Shown: one piece after another, positions 35,280 to 43,730 of the stretch
Position numbering within the stretch: position 1 is the first letter of the stretch
Layout: each line of letters begins with the position of its first letter
Source: Heyndrickxia sp050281185
Lineage (GTDB): Bacteria; Bacillota; Bacilli; Bacillales; Bacillaceae_C
Assembly: GCF_050281185.1 (NCBI RefSeq)
Contig: NZ_JBNNWS010000015.1
Coordinates: 1 to 64,000 of the forward strand
Length of the DNA stretch: 64,000 bases
Direction of reading: 5' to 3'
Made by a program: the position numbers and the translations under genes
The notes under the pieces: model-generated
The model's input: the letters and a program-made list of their open reading frames with translations, nothing else
Database searches by the model: none
What the model was told of the DNA's origin: nothing

Positions 35280-36764
35280 TTACTTAAGTGACAGCCAAAC
35301 ACTCTTCACTTCAGTGTAATTATTTAATGCATATGAACCCATTTCTCGGCCAATACCTGATTGTTTATAGCCTCCGAATGGTGATGCTGCATCAAAGACA
35401 TTGTAACAATTTACCCAAACTGTACCGGCTCGAAGGCGGTTGGCAATATAGTGTGCATTAGCTACATCACGAGTCCATAAACCTGCTGCTAATCCATAGT
35501 CACTATTATTGGCACGATTAATGACTTCATCCAAATCTTCAAATGGCAAGGCTGCAATAACCGGGCCGAAAATTTCTTCTTTTGCAATGGTCATTTCATC
35601 ATTAACATCCGCAAAAATGGTAGGTTCAACAAAGTATCCTTCCTCACGAGGTTTACTACCGCCAGTAAGCAGCTCTGCACCTTCATCGAGACCTTTTTCA
35701 ATGTAATTTAATACTCGTGTTTGCTGCTCATCTGAAACTAGTGGACCCATTTGGGTTTGTTGATCCAGGCCAAAGCCTTGTTTAATATTTTTTGCATGTG
35801 AAACCATGTCAGCGACAACATTATCATAATTTTTCTTTTGAATAAATACTCTTGAACCAGCACAGCAAACTTGACCTTGGTTAAACATTACACCATTTAA
35901 TGCTCCCGGAATTGCTTTGCTTAAATCTGCATCAGGAAGGATAATATTTGGTGATTTTCCACCTAATTCCAAAGTAACGCGTTTTAACGTTTTTGCTGCA
36001 CGTTCCATGATGGATTTTCCTACAGCTGTAGAACCAGTAAATGCAATTTTATTAACTAATGGATGATCCACTAATGGCTGGCCTGCTGTTTCTCCGAATC
36101 CAGGAACAATATTAATTACTCCAGCCGGGAAACCAGCTTCTTCTGCAAGTTCAGCTAAATAAAGAGCAGACAGTGGAGTTTGTTCTGCTGGCTTTAGAAC
36201 AATAGTACAGCCAGTTGCTAAAGCTGCTCCCATTTTCCACATAGCCATTAACAGAGGGAAGTTCCAAGGAATAATTTGCCCAACTACACCTACAGCTTCA
36301 TGACGTGTATAATTGAAGAAAGGTCCGCTAACCGGAATCGTTTGACCCGTAATTTTATTTGTCCACCCGGCGTAGTAACGCATATGTTCAATAGCAAGAG
36401 GGATATCTGCATTCAGCGTTTCATTAATTGGTTTTCCATTATCCAATGTTTCTAATTGTGCTAAAGCTTCTTTATTTTCTTCCATTAAATCAGCTAATTT
36501 ATACATTAGTCGGCCTCTTGCAGCCGCACTCATTTTTGACCATTTTCCGTTATCAAAAGCTACACGGGCAGCTTTTACTGCACGATCAATATCTTCAGGC
36601 CCAGCTTCAAAGACGGTTGCTAAAACTTCACCAGTTGCTGGGTTTGGAGTGTCGAATGTTTTACCTGAAGCACTTTCCACGAATTCACCATTAATATAAA
36701 GCTTTTTCTTACCTTGTAAAAATTTTTCTACTTTCTCATTGATTCCTGCTAAAACTTGACTCAT
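35280..36764 (-). CDS. dhaS: NAD-dependent aldehyde dehydrogenase (DhaS type)
   Basis: A 494-residue class-1/2-like aldehyde dehydrogenase; B. subtilis DhaS has 495. It oxidises aldehydes to acids with NAD(P). The general base E is in LELGGKSPNIILPDA, the nucleophilic cysteine is in FNQGQVCCAGSRVF, and the coenzyme loop is FTGSTAVGKSI. The C-terminal PFGGYKQSGIGREMG motif is present. The frame opens 38 codons earlier, but AAGGAGGG precedes the ATG at 36764 and MSQVLAGINEKVEKFL is the family start. A cre site lies upstream, so CcpA repression is likely. Confidence 0.9.
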   Translation of the reverse strand: MSQVLAGINEKVEKFLQGKKKLYINGEFVESASGKTFDTPNPATGEVLATVFEAGPEDIDRAVKAARVAFDNGKWSKMSAAARGRLMYKLADLMEENKEALAQLETLDNGKPINETLNADIPLAIEHMRYYAGWTNKITGQTIPVSGPFFNYTRHEAVGVVGQIIPWNFPLLMAMWKMGAALATGCTIVLKPAEQTPLSALYLAELAEEAGFPAGVINIVPGFGETAGQPLVDHPLVNKIAFTGSTAVGKSIMERAAKTLKRVTLELGGKSPNIILPDADLSKAIPGALNGVMFNQGQVCCAGSRVFIQKKNYDNVVADMVSHAKNIKQGFGLDQQTQMGPLVSDEQQTRVLNYIEKGLDEGAELLTGGSKPREEGYFVEPTIFADVNDEMTIAKEEIFGPVIAALPFEDLDEVINRANNSDYGLAAGLWTRDVANAHYIANRLRAGTVWVNCYNVFDAASPFGGYKQSGIGREMGSYALNNYTEVKSVWLSLK

Positions 36765-36840
36765 TAAAAAACCCTCCTTAAAAAATTCATAGTTTACTAG
36801 AGGTAATTCATGATGTTGTTGCAGAAAATACAAGCTTACA

Positions 36841-36854
36841 TGGGAGCGCTTACA
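36841..36854 (-). promoter_or_regulatory. cre site (CcpA operator) upstream of dhaS
   Basis: On the minus strand TGTAAGCGCTCCCA matches the cre consensus TGWAARCGYTWNCW at all but one position. It lies 77 bases before the dhaS start codon, a position where bound CcpA would block transcription. Confidence 0.65.
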
Positions 36855-37030
36855 AGTTAATCCTACAAGTTTATTCATTACATTTCAATCATATTTGCTG
36901 AAAAATCAAAAATATTTTTCAGCAAATATTGATATTCATCGACAAAATAAGAAAATAATAAAACTAAATATATGTAATTCTTTTGGATAATAAAAAATAC
37001 CTGCTCTATTTAGAACAGGTATTTTTGTAA

Positions 37031-37822
37031 CTATTTTTGTTTAGAAGGTTGTTGTTCTTCCTTAGGCGGATGTGTTTGGTAAAACTTCTTGGATAAATAG
37101 GTTTGACCAATCAAGAATGCTCCACCGACTGCCCAGTAAAGAGGTAATGCTGCAGGAGCACTAAATGATACGATTAAGATCATAATTGGTGAAAGAAGAC
37201 CAAATATTTTCATTTGTTTTTGTTGTTCTTCAGTCATACCGATAAGTGAAACTTTCGATTGAAAGTAATACATGATACCGGCGATAATCGCCATAGGGAT
37301 ATCTGCTTTCCCTAGGTTAAACCATAAAAATGAATGAGAGGCAATTTCTTGGGAACCTCGAATTGCATAATAGAATCCCATTAAAATCGGCATTTGAATA
37401 ATTAGTGGCAAGCATCCCATATTCAATGGGTTTACATCATGCTTTTTATATAAGCCCATCATTTCTTGTTGTAATTTCATTTGCTCTTCTTTAGTTTTGG
37501 CCTGTTTAATTTTATTTTGAATAACCGTCATTTCTGGCTTTAATTTTTCCATTTTCTCTTTCATTATTTGTTGTTTCTTAAAAGTTCTCATCATAAATGG
37601 CATAAGAACTAAACGAATAAGAATGGTAATTAAAATAATGGCAACCCCATAATTACCGCCAAATAGCTCTGCCGTAAAATGAATTACTTTCGTAAAAGGC
37701 ACTACAAAATAATCATGGAAAAACCCTGTATTACTGGAACCTTTGGAAGGATTCCCTTGACATGCTGAAAGGAAAAATACTGATCCAATCAATAAAAAAG
37801 AAAGCTGTAAAAAACGTTTCAT
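37031..37822 (-). CDS. yidC2: Membrane protein insertase YidC2 (YqjG/SpoIIIJ family)
   Basis: A 263-residue lipoprotein insertase that places proteins in the membrane with or without SecYEG. The signal peptide ends in lipobox FLSAC, followed by five membrane segments. The hydrophilic groove arginine is in ITILIRLVLMPFMMRTFKKQQ, a coiled coil covers about 85-125, and MGCLPLIIQMPILMGFYYAIR follows. The basic C-terminus is short. SpoIIIJ and YqjG are the two B. subtilis paralogues; an upstream MifM-like leader argues for the YqjG role. AGGAGG fits the ATG at 37822 best, and 37825 is possible. Confidence 0.9.
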   Translation of the reverse strand: MKRFLQLSFLLIGSVFFLSACQGNPSKGSSNTGFFHDYFVVPFTKVIHFTAELFGGNYGVAIILITILIRLVLMPFMMRTFKKQQIMKEKMEKLKPEMTVIQNKIKQAKTKEEQMKLQQEMMGLYKKHDVNPLNMGCLPLIIQMPILMGFYYAIRGSQEIASHSFLWFNLGKADIPMAIIAGIMYYFQSKVSLIGMTEEQQKQMKIFGLLSPIMILIVSFSAPAALPLYWAVGGAFLIGQTYLSKKFYQTHPPKEEQQPSKQK

Positions 37823-37878
37823 CATATATCCTCCTAAAAATAAATTCATAAGCTTAAAGAACTACGGATAAATGATGA
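37819..37878 (-). promoter_or_regulatory. Hairpin masking the yidC2 ribosome site and start codon
   Basis: On the minus strand TCATCATTTATCC (37878-37866), inside the last codons of the leader ORF, pairs with GGATATATGATGA (37831-37819) at 12 of 13 positions. The second arm contains the end of the AGGAGG ribosome site and both candidate yidC2 start codons. A ribosome held near the leader's C-terminal codons would prevent the pairing and expose the yidC2 start. Confidence 0.7.
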
Positions 37879-38135
37879 TCCGGATCTTCATTAGGTGATT
37901 CTTTCCTTCTGACGCATTTTATAATCCATAAAATAAGTGGATGTCCAGATATTTTCAAATTATTAAACCATTGAAAAGTAGTGTTTAAACAGTTAGTAGT
38001 TTGTTCTGTATTAATGTATGAATAAGACTTAACAGTAAAATGGTTCCAAATATATGTTAGTCCAATTGACAATAAAATACTGACATAAAATGAGCAAATA
38101 ACTGGATCATTTGTGAGGTTTAAAATATATTCCAT
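37854..38135 (-). CDS. mifM: MifM-like translation-arrest leader peptide
   Basis: A 93-residue protein (B. subtilis MifM: 95), starting MEYILNLTNDPVICSFYVSI. One N-terminal membrane helix (about 11-27) is followed by a polar stretch and a C-terminus LILWIIKCVRRKESPNEDPD. From memory, the MifM arrest region has W-I-R-K-V-F-R followed by an acidic cluster; W, I, K, R and the acidic NEDPD cluster line up here. MifM monitors SpoIIIJ activity: while it is poorly inserted, its ribosome stalls and switches on YqjG. I chose the ATG at 38135 because an earlier ATG (38177) lies too close to the -10 box to be transcribed. The ribosome site is weak (AAGGTG). Confidence 0.75.
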   Translation of the reverse strand: MEYILNLTNDPVICSFYVSILLSIGLTYIWNHFTVKSYSYINTEQTTNCLNTTFQWFNNLKISGHPLILWIIKCVRRKESPNEDPDHHLSVVL

Positions 38136-38177
38136 TATTGTATGTTCACACACCTTAATTACTTCACTAGCTAGCAT

Positions 38178-38206
38178 AGTATAACGTAAATGTTTCGATT
38201 TTTCAA
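38178..38206 (-). promoter_or_regulatory. Sigma-A promoter of mifM-yidC2
   Basis: On the minus strand TTGAAA (38206-38201) and TATACT (38183-38178) are spaced by exactly 17 bases. Transcription would begin around 38170, giving a leader of about 35 bases before the ATG at 38135. Confidence 0.75.
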
Positions 38207-38223
38207 ATACTCTTTTTAGAGGA

Positions 38224-38366
38224 GTTCAAAAAGTCCGGGAAAAATAGCTGTCGAATTTCTTCGTCAGCTTGCCGCTCCGCTCCTCACGTATAAAAAACAT
38301 ATGCTCCGGTGCTCTCAGGCCACGCTCCCTCGAACTTCTCGGCTCTTTTTGTCCTCCTTTTTGAAC
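38224..38366. repeat. MITE-like repeat with GTTCAAAAAG ends
   Basis: A 143-bp, relatively GC-rich element bounded by GTTCAAAAAG (38224-38233) and CTTTTTGAAC (38357-38366). Inside are GCTTGCCGCTCCGCTCC and a palindromic ACGTATAAAAAACATATGC segment. I recall very similar GTTCAAAAAGGAGGAC elements in many Bacillus genomes (bcr-like). The open frame through it is not a gene. The 402-bp gap 38136-38537 contains this element, the mifM promoter and the ribosome site of yojN. Confidence 0.65.
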
Positions 38367-38537
38367 ACCTATTTGTATTATTTTATCATATGAAACCAAA
38401 AACCGTACAATTATATTAATCATACTCCAATATAACTCTTTGCAATTCTACTGGTATTGACCTAAAATACAAAGGTAGTTTTCTAATATACATTGTATTA
38501 TCCAAATGATTACTGATAAATAGAAAGGGAAGCCAGT

Positions 38538-39422
38538 ATGTTCAATAATATGTTAACAATACCTAATGAAATAAAAAATAAATTAGAATTAAGGAAAGAA
38601 TTTTTTGTAAATGACTTTCAGGAAAGGATGACGAGTAAAGACGGCTATATTCCTTCTGATCATTCTATCTTATTAGATGCAACTATTGCCCTCCTTCTCG
38701 GGAAAAATATTTTATTAAAAGGACCAACTGGATCAGGAAAAACAAAACTAGCTGAAACTCTCTCGTCATTATTTGGTCAACCAATGCATAGTATCAATTG
38801 TTCTGTCGATCTTGATGCGGAAGGGCTCCTCGGCTTTAAAACTATTAAACAAGAAAATAATCAAAGTGTAATCGATTTTGTCTCAGGTCCAGTAATTAAC
38901 GCAATGACTAAAGGTCATCTTTTATATATAGATGAAATAAATATGGCTAAACCGGAAACTCTTCCTATCTTAAATGGAGTGCTTGATTATCGAAGACAGA
39001 TCACTAATCCATTTACTGGTGAGGTTATAAAAGCTGCAAATCATTTTGGTGTTATTGCGGCAATTAATGAGGGCTATGTCGGGACTGTACCGCTTAATGA
39101 AGCACTTAAAAATCGATTTGTTGTGATAAACGTCCCATATATTCAAGGCGAGGCATTGAAAAATGTTTTAATTAAACAGAGTCAATTAAAAGACGAAGGG
39201 CTAATTGAAAAATTTGTCGTCTTTTCAAGTGATTTAATCTCCCAGGCAGAAATGGGAAAAATAGCAGAAGAAGCGGCTTCAATAAGAGCCTTAATCGATA
39301 CTTGTGATTTGGCGCTATTTTTACCACCATTAAGAGCTATTCAAAGGGGTATTATTGATAAATTAGAGGATGCACGTGAAAGAGCTGCCATTCGAAATAT
39401 TGCCGAAACATTGTTTGAATAG
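38538..39422 (+). CDS. yojN: MoxR/NorQ-type AAA+ ATPase (YojN)
   Basis: A 294-residue AAA+ chaperone ATPase. Walker A is GPTGSGKTKLAETL (about 59-72), Walker B LLYIDEINMA (about 134-143), and sensor-type residues lie in VGTVPLNEALKNRF. NorQ/CbbQ/MoxR proteins work with a VWA-domain partner to activate or insert metal into enzymes, and that partner follows 12 bp downstream. In B. subtilis yojN-yojO lie next to odhAB, which is also nearby here. Confidence 0.88.
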   Translation: MFNNMLTIPNEIKNKLELRKEFFVNDFQERMTSKDGYIPSDHSILLDATIALLLGKNILLKGPTGSGKTKLAETLSSLFGQPMHSINCSVDLDAEGLLGFKTIKQENNQSVIDFVSGPVINAMTKGHLLYIDEINMAKPETLPILNGVLDYRRQITNPFTGEVIKAANHFGVIAAINEGYVGTVPLNEALKNRFVVINVPYIQGEALKNVLIKQSQLKDEGLIEKFVVFSSDLISQAEMGKIAEEAASIRALIDTCDLALFLPPLRAIQRGIIDKLEDARERAAIRNIAETLFE

Positions 39423-39434
39423 GAGGCTTGCATT

Positions 39435-41351
39435 ATGCAACGCTTTATCCAATTTAATGACGAAAAAGTTGATTCTATGCTATTAATGGAAATGGCTGAT
39501 TTAGGCACAACATTGACAAAAAACTTAGAGTATGAGGTCGAATTCGGGGTCCATTCCTATCTTGACTTATCTGCCAAAAAAATATATGTCAGTCATTTTT
39601 GGAACCATCGATCCAAGCAGATAATAAAAAATGGTTTAAAAAGTGATGTCTTTTTACGGGCAATTGGTAATTATAAATATTCAAATTACAAAGATATTCA
39701 ACAGTTTATCGAGAAAATAAAAACGAGATCTTTAAAAAGCTTTGCAAAGCAATTGTTTATGATTACCGAAGATTTAAGGATTGAGGAGTTAATCAAGCAA
39801 GAACGTCCTGGTACAAAAAATGTTTTTCGAGATCGAAAAAATGTTTACAGAAAATATTTTGAAACACAATTGAATGTTAATCTTGTAAAAAGTGTATTTA
39901 CAGATGCACTCTTTAATAATATTTTTCTCCTATTAAACTCTGAATCACCTGTAGAGGATATTCCGCATTATAATGAGAAAATTGATCTGGTTGTGCCGTA
40001 TATCCGGAATTCTGTCTCAAGGTTTTTCGAAACGAAGTCAACGAAAGAGACAGTAAAGATATGCATCGAAATTGTAGAAACTCTAGAAGATGTTCTTGAA
40101 CAAGATATGTTAAATGAATACTTCCATCTCCCGGAAATTGAAAATGATTCAGTTGCGGAAGGTCTTACATTTAAAGATTTGAAACGTAAGGACCCCTTGC
40201 AAAACAATGATGTAATCGATAAAAAGGCAGATGGAGACGAGGAAGTAATTAATGAAGAATTGCGAACCTGGCATCGAGAAACCAGTGATTTAAGTAAAAG
40301 CTTTTTACAATTTGATTTGGATCAAGGTACCGGTACAGATTTGATTGGTGAGGGAGTTAGAGAGGGAGAAACAGGCGATCAGGCATTAGCAGTTGTACAA
40401 GGTTCTGTTCAAAAAACAAGTCAGAATGATTATTCTAGTTTAGAAGCAAAAGAACAGAGGCGAAATTCTGCACAAAACAATGACAAAGAGTATGGAAAAG
40501 AAAATAGGTCCGCATATTCCATCTTTTTAAAGCCTTCTATTCCTACTTATGATGAGGAGAAACAGTATAGGGTTCTGAAGTCTGAGATTCATTTTTATCA
40601 AAAAAAGTTAAAAAAGTTAATAGAAAAAACTCTTGAACATAAGAGAACAGCTTCTAGAAATGATTTGCAATTTGGCCGTTTAAGTAAAAAGCTTCTTCCT
40701 TTTTATACTGATAAAAATCCTAGATTATTTTATAAGAAACAAGAGCCAGCAAATGAAATTGATGCTGTTTTTTCCTTATTAGTTGATTGCTCTGCGTCAA
40801 TGTATGACAAAATGGAGCAAACAAAACTTGGAATTGCCTTATTTCATGAAGCCTTGAAATCTGTTCGGGTTTCCCATGAGGTAGTAGGGTTTTGGGAAGA
40901 TACGAATGATGCAACAAAGGAAAAACAGCCTAATTACTTTTATCCTGTAATTGACTATTCTTCCTCATTACAAATTCATTCTGGGCCAGAAATTATGCAA
41001 CTAAGGCCTGAAGAAGATAATCGTGATGGTTATGCGATTAGATTAATGACAGATAGAATTTTATCTCGTAAAGAAAAGCAAAAATTTCTTTTAGTGTTTT
41101 CTGACGGTGAACCAGCAGCATTTGGGTATGAGCAAAATGGTATCGTTGACACCCACGAAGCAGTTTTACAAGCAAGAAAACAAGGTATTGAGGTGATCAA
41201 TATCTTTTTATCCAATAGTGAGATAGAGGAAAGCCAAAAGAAAGTCCTTCACGATATATATGGAAATTTCAGTATATTAGTTTCTGATATTGAGGAATTA
41301 CCTGATGTGCTATTTCCGATCTTAAAAAAATTGCTTTATAAGAGTATTTAG
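39435..41351 (+). CDS. yojO: VWA-domain protein (YojO/NorD-like)
   Basis: A 638-residue cytosolic protein, the length I recall for B. subtilis YojO. The N-terminal 230 residues are helical. A charged, low-complexity middle (about 240-380) follows, and a C-terminal von Willebrand A domain starts near residue 440. Its metal-ion site motif is intact: D-C-S-A-S (LLVDCSASMYDK), with FSDGEPAAFGY as the third loop. Partner of the upstream AAA+ ATPase. The client protein is unknown. Confidence 0.88.
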   Translation: MQRFIQFNDEKVDSMLLMEMADLGTTLTKNLEYEVEFGVHSYLDLSAKKIYVSHFWNHRSKQIIKNGLKSDVFLRAIGNYKYSNYKDIQQFIEKIKTRSLKSFAKQLFMITEDLRIEELIKQERPGTKNVFRDRKNVYRKYFETQLNVNLVKSVFTDALFNNIFLLLNSESPVEDIPHYNEKIDLVVPYIRNSVSRFFETKSTKETVKICIEIVETLEDVLEQDMLNEYFHLPEIENDSVAEGLTFKDLKRKDPLQNNDVIDKKADGDEEVINEELRTWHRETSDLSKSFLQFDLDQGTGTDLIGEGVREGETGDQALAVVQGSVQKTSQNDYSSLEAKEQRRNSAQNNDKEYGKENRSAYSIFLKPSIPTYDEEKQYRVLKSEIHFYQKKLKKLIEKTLEHKRTASRNDLQFGRLSKKLLPFYTDKNPRLFYKKQEPANEIDAVFSLLVDCSASMYDKMEQTKLGIALFHEALKSVRVSHEVVGFWEDTNDATKEKQPNYFYPVIDYSSSLQIHSGPEIMQLRPEEDNRDGYAIRLMTDRILSRKEKQKFLLVFSDGEPAAFGYEQNGIVDTHEAVLQARKQGIEVINIFLSNSEIEESQKKVLHDIYGNFSILVSDIEELPDVLFPILKKLLYKSI

Positions 41352-41353
41352 AA

Positions 41354-41527
41354 GGCTCTTTTCTAATACTTTGTTGCTATTTGTAACAAAGTAAAAATCG
41401 GCAGTAGGATTTTTACGGTTATTTTTGCACCTATACAAAAAGTATTGGATGAAGAAAAGAGCACGAAACCAATTTAATTAAGTATTGGAGCTGTATACGA
41501 AAAGCAACAATCTTAACGAAAACAGCC
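41354..41527. mobile_element. MITE-like element, GGCTCTTTTC family, copy 1
   Basis: A 174-bp non-coding element directly after yojO. The left end (GGCTCTTTTC then CTTTGTTGC) and right end (GCAACAATC then GAAAACAGCC) are imperfect inverted repeats of 24 bases. An internal ACTTTGTT/AACAAAGT hairpin and a GAAAAGAGCACG box are shared with the copy at 53743. The hairpin may end yojO transcription. Confidence 0.6.
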
Positions 41528-41649
41528 ATTTAGTAAGAGTGAAACGGTACTTTAGTCCAGTTTGATTTCAATTTGATTACAATTTCTAAAACTAATGAAA
41601 GGGTTTAATTCAATTTGGTAGAATAGATTTTGGAGAAAATTGTAGATGG

Positions 41650-42807
41650 ATGTGTCGAATATTGAAGAAAACTTGGATAGTCATATTAGTATTTTTTGTC
41701 ACATTTAATATTTTTAATAAAGTGGAAGCATCCGAAAAACCTAAATTAACAATTGCAAGTGAGACGGCTGTGTTGGTTGATAGTAAAACAGGGAAGGTTT
41801 TGTACGAAAAAAATGCATTTCAACGAATGTATCCTGCCAGCTTAACAAAAATCGCAACTGCTATCTATGCGATAGAAAACGGGAATTTAAATGACAAAAT
41901 AGAGATTGGGAAGAATGTCCAACACACTGAAGGAACAAAGGTTTATTTAGTTGAAGGGGAACAAGTTACTTTAAAGCACTTAATTCAGGGGTTGTTAATT
42001 AATTCTGGAAATGATGCGGGTGTAGCAATTGCAGAATATATGAATGGTAGTGTTTCAAAGTTTGCTGATCAATTAAATAAGTTATTAATTAATGAGGTCG
42101 GTGTTTCAGCCACAAATTTTGTCAATCCACACGGACTCTTTGATAAGGACCATTACACTACTGCATATGATTTAGCGAAGATTACAAATTATGCCATTAA
42201 AAATAAAACATTTAAAAAAATATTTGGAACGAAAGAACTTAAATGGAATGGTAAGGAGTGGAAAACCACACTTATTACACACCATTTGATGTTAAGAGGC
42301 GATTACGAATATAAAGAGGTAACAGGCGGGAAAACGGGGTATGTAGATAAATCGGGGCAAACCCTAGCTACTACAGCAGAAAATAAAAAGATTCATTTAA
42401 CCGTTATTACGATGAATGCAAAAACAAAGAGAGATGCATATACTGATACGAAAAAACTTCTCGACTATGGATTTAAACATTTTGAAACTAGTTCATTACC
42501 AAAAGGGGAAACGTTTACAGTAGGGGGAAATGTCTATAAAACTCCCCGAGATATTGTTTATACGAAACCACTAAATGGTGCAGTATCAAAAGACGTTTCT
42601 AAGGACGGGATATTAAAAATTATTGATAAAAAAGGGGATTCATTAGAATCATATCAGTTATTTCCTATTCAGGTAAAGGCTACTCATGAAGATTCTGTAA
42701 AGTATGTAACGAAAGCTTCGAATGATAATAAATGGTTCTCTTTTATTATTATACTTTTAATAATATTAGGTGCTGCATCTATATTTAAAAGAATAGTATT
42801 CAAATAA
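41650..42807 (+). CDS. D-alanyl-D-alanine carboxypeptidase (penicillin-binding protein, DacF/DacB type)
   Basis: A 385-residue low-molecular-weight PBP that trims the terminal D-Ala from cell-wall pentapeptides. A signal peptide (1-28, ending VEAS) precedes the catalytic domain: S64-L-T-K67, S119-G-N121 and GGKTGYVDKSG with the KTG box near 226. A C-terminal hydrophobic segment (WFSFIIILLIILGAASIF) plus basic residues anchors it, instead of an amphipathic helix. DacF of B. subtilis is a sporulation enzyme; which PBP5 relative this is remains open. The ribosome site (GGAG, about 14 bases upstream) is distant, so a slightly later TTG start at 41665 is possible. Confidence 0.85.
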   Translation: MCRILKKTWIVILVFFVTFNIFNKVEASEKPKLTIASETAVLVDSKTGKVLYEKNAFQRMYPASLTKIATAIYAIENGNLNDKIEIGKNVQHTEGTKVYLVEGEQVTLKHLIQGLLINSGNDAGVAIAEYMNGSVSKFADQLNKLLINEVGVSATNFVNPHGLFDKDHYTTAYDLAKITNYAIKNKTFKKIFGTKELKWNGKEWKTTLITHHLMLRGDYEYKEVTGGKTGYVDKSGQTLATTAENKKIHLTVITMNAKTKRDAYTDTKKLLDYGFKHFETSSLPKGETFTVGGNVYKTPRDIVYTKPLNGAVSKDVSKDGILKIIDKKGDSLESYQLFPIQVKATHEDSVKYVTKASNDNKWFSFIIILLIILGAASIFKRIVFK

Positions 42808-42855
42808 AATACCTAAATTATTTAGATATGATCATTAAATTTCAATCAATGAAAC

Positions 42856-42889
42856 AAGAGGGTGACATCGCTTCACCCTCTTAAGTTTT
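42856..42889. terminator. Terminator between the carboxypeptidase gene and fnr
   Basis: AAGAGGGTGA (42856-42865) and TCACCCTCTT (42873-42882) form a perfect stem, with TTTTT close after it on the + strand. Confidence 0.8.
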
Positions 42890-42912
42890 TCTATCGAAAA
42901 ATGATAGATTGT

Positions 42913-43620
42913 TTATTCAATATTACAATAAATAACTGGACAATCTTCACAGCAAATCTCATCTTTTAAAAATTGTAAATCATGAATAGTGATTTTTCCT
43001 TTGTCTATTGATAAAACGCCACGTTTTTTTAAGTCACTTAATATTCGATTGACATTTTCCCGTGAAGCTCCGCAAAAGTTTCCTAGTTCTTGATTAGTCA
43101 CCGGTAAATTGATTAGAATTCCATCCTGTTTTTGTTCACCATAACTATTTGACATACGAATGAGAGTTGAATATAATGCACCTTTTTTGCCATGAAGCAT
43201 CAGATCGCGAAACTTTGTTTGAGTTTTTCGATATTGATCACTCAACCATTTCATCATCTCAAATGCTAAAGAACTATTTTCAAATATTTCATTTTCTAAT
43301 ACTTCTTTGCGAATGAAAGCAACTTCTCCATCCTCTAGCACTTTTGCTGTTAATAAATATTTTGGAGAATGAGAGAAAAGAATTGATTCTCCAACTATTT
43401 CATTACTACTACATATCCTAAAGGTCAATTCTTGTCCATCGGGAGTGATTTTACTTATTTGAATTTTACCAGATAATATAATAAAAATTCCTTCGGCTAA
43501 CATGCCTTCCTGAAAAAGGTATCTTCCTTTTATTATTTTTTCTATTTTCTCTGCGTAAAGTAGTAATTCGGTCATTTGAATGGAATGTGTCGATTTCAAT
43601 GTTTGTCGACTAGTCGTCAT
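42913..43620 (-). CDS. fnr: Anaerobic regulator Fnr (Crp family, C-terminal Fe-S cluster)
   Basis: A 235-residue Crp/Fnr-family activator. A cyclic-nucleotide-like sensor barrel (about 20-130) is followed by a dimer helix and a winged HTH whose recognition helix is in CGASRENVNRILSDLKKRG. The C-terminus has C224-x2-C227-x4-C232 (CEDCPVIYC), the distinctive arrangement of Bacillus Fnr, where these three cysteines and an aspartate hold a 4Fe-4S cluster. That distinguishes it from E. coli FNR, which has N-terminal cysteines. It would switch on nitrate respiration and fermentation without oxygen. It is divergent from the molybdenum cofactor genes. Confidence 0.88.
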   Translation of the reverse strand: MTTSRQTLKSTHSIQMTELLLYAEKIEKIIKGRYLFQEGMLAEGIFIILSGKIQISKITPDGQELTFRICSSNEIVGESILFSHSPKYLLTAKVLEDGEVAFIRKEVLENEIFENSSLAFEMMKWLSDQYRKTQTKFRDLMLHGKKGALYSTLIRMSNSYGEQKQDGILINLPVTNQELGNFCGASRENVNRILSDLKKRGVLSIDKGKITIHDLQFLKDEICCEDCPVIYCNIE

Positions 43621-43730
43621 ACATTCATCACCCTTATGTTGATATATGTAAATTATACCATAAATATTTAATTAAATGTTATGATGATCAGCTGGAAACT
43701 GATAGAATAAGATTTATGGAGGTGAGTTTA

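Noticed and set aside
38136..38177. Longer mifM ORF starting at 38177
   Set aside because: Its ATG overlaps the region immediately after the -10 box and would not be in the transcript.
38226..38423. 65-codon minus-strand frame
   Set aside because: It lies largely in the GTTCAAAAAG repeat and has no ribosome site.
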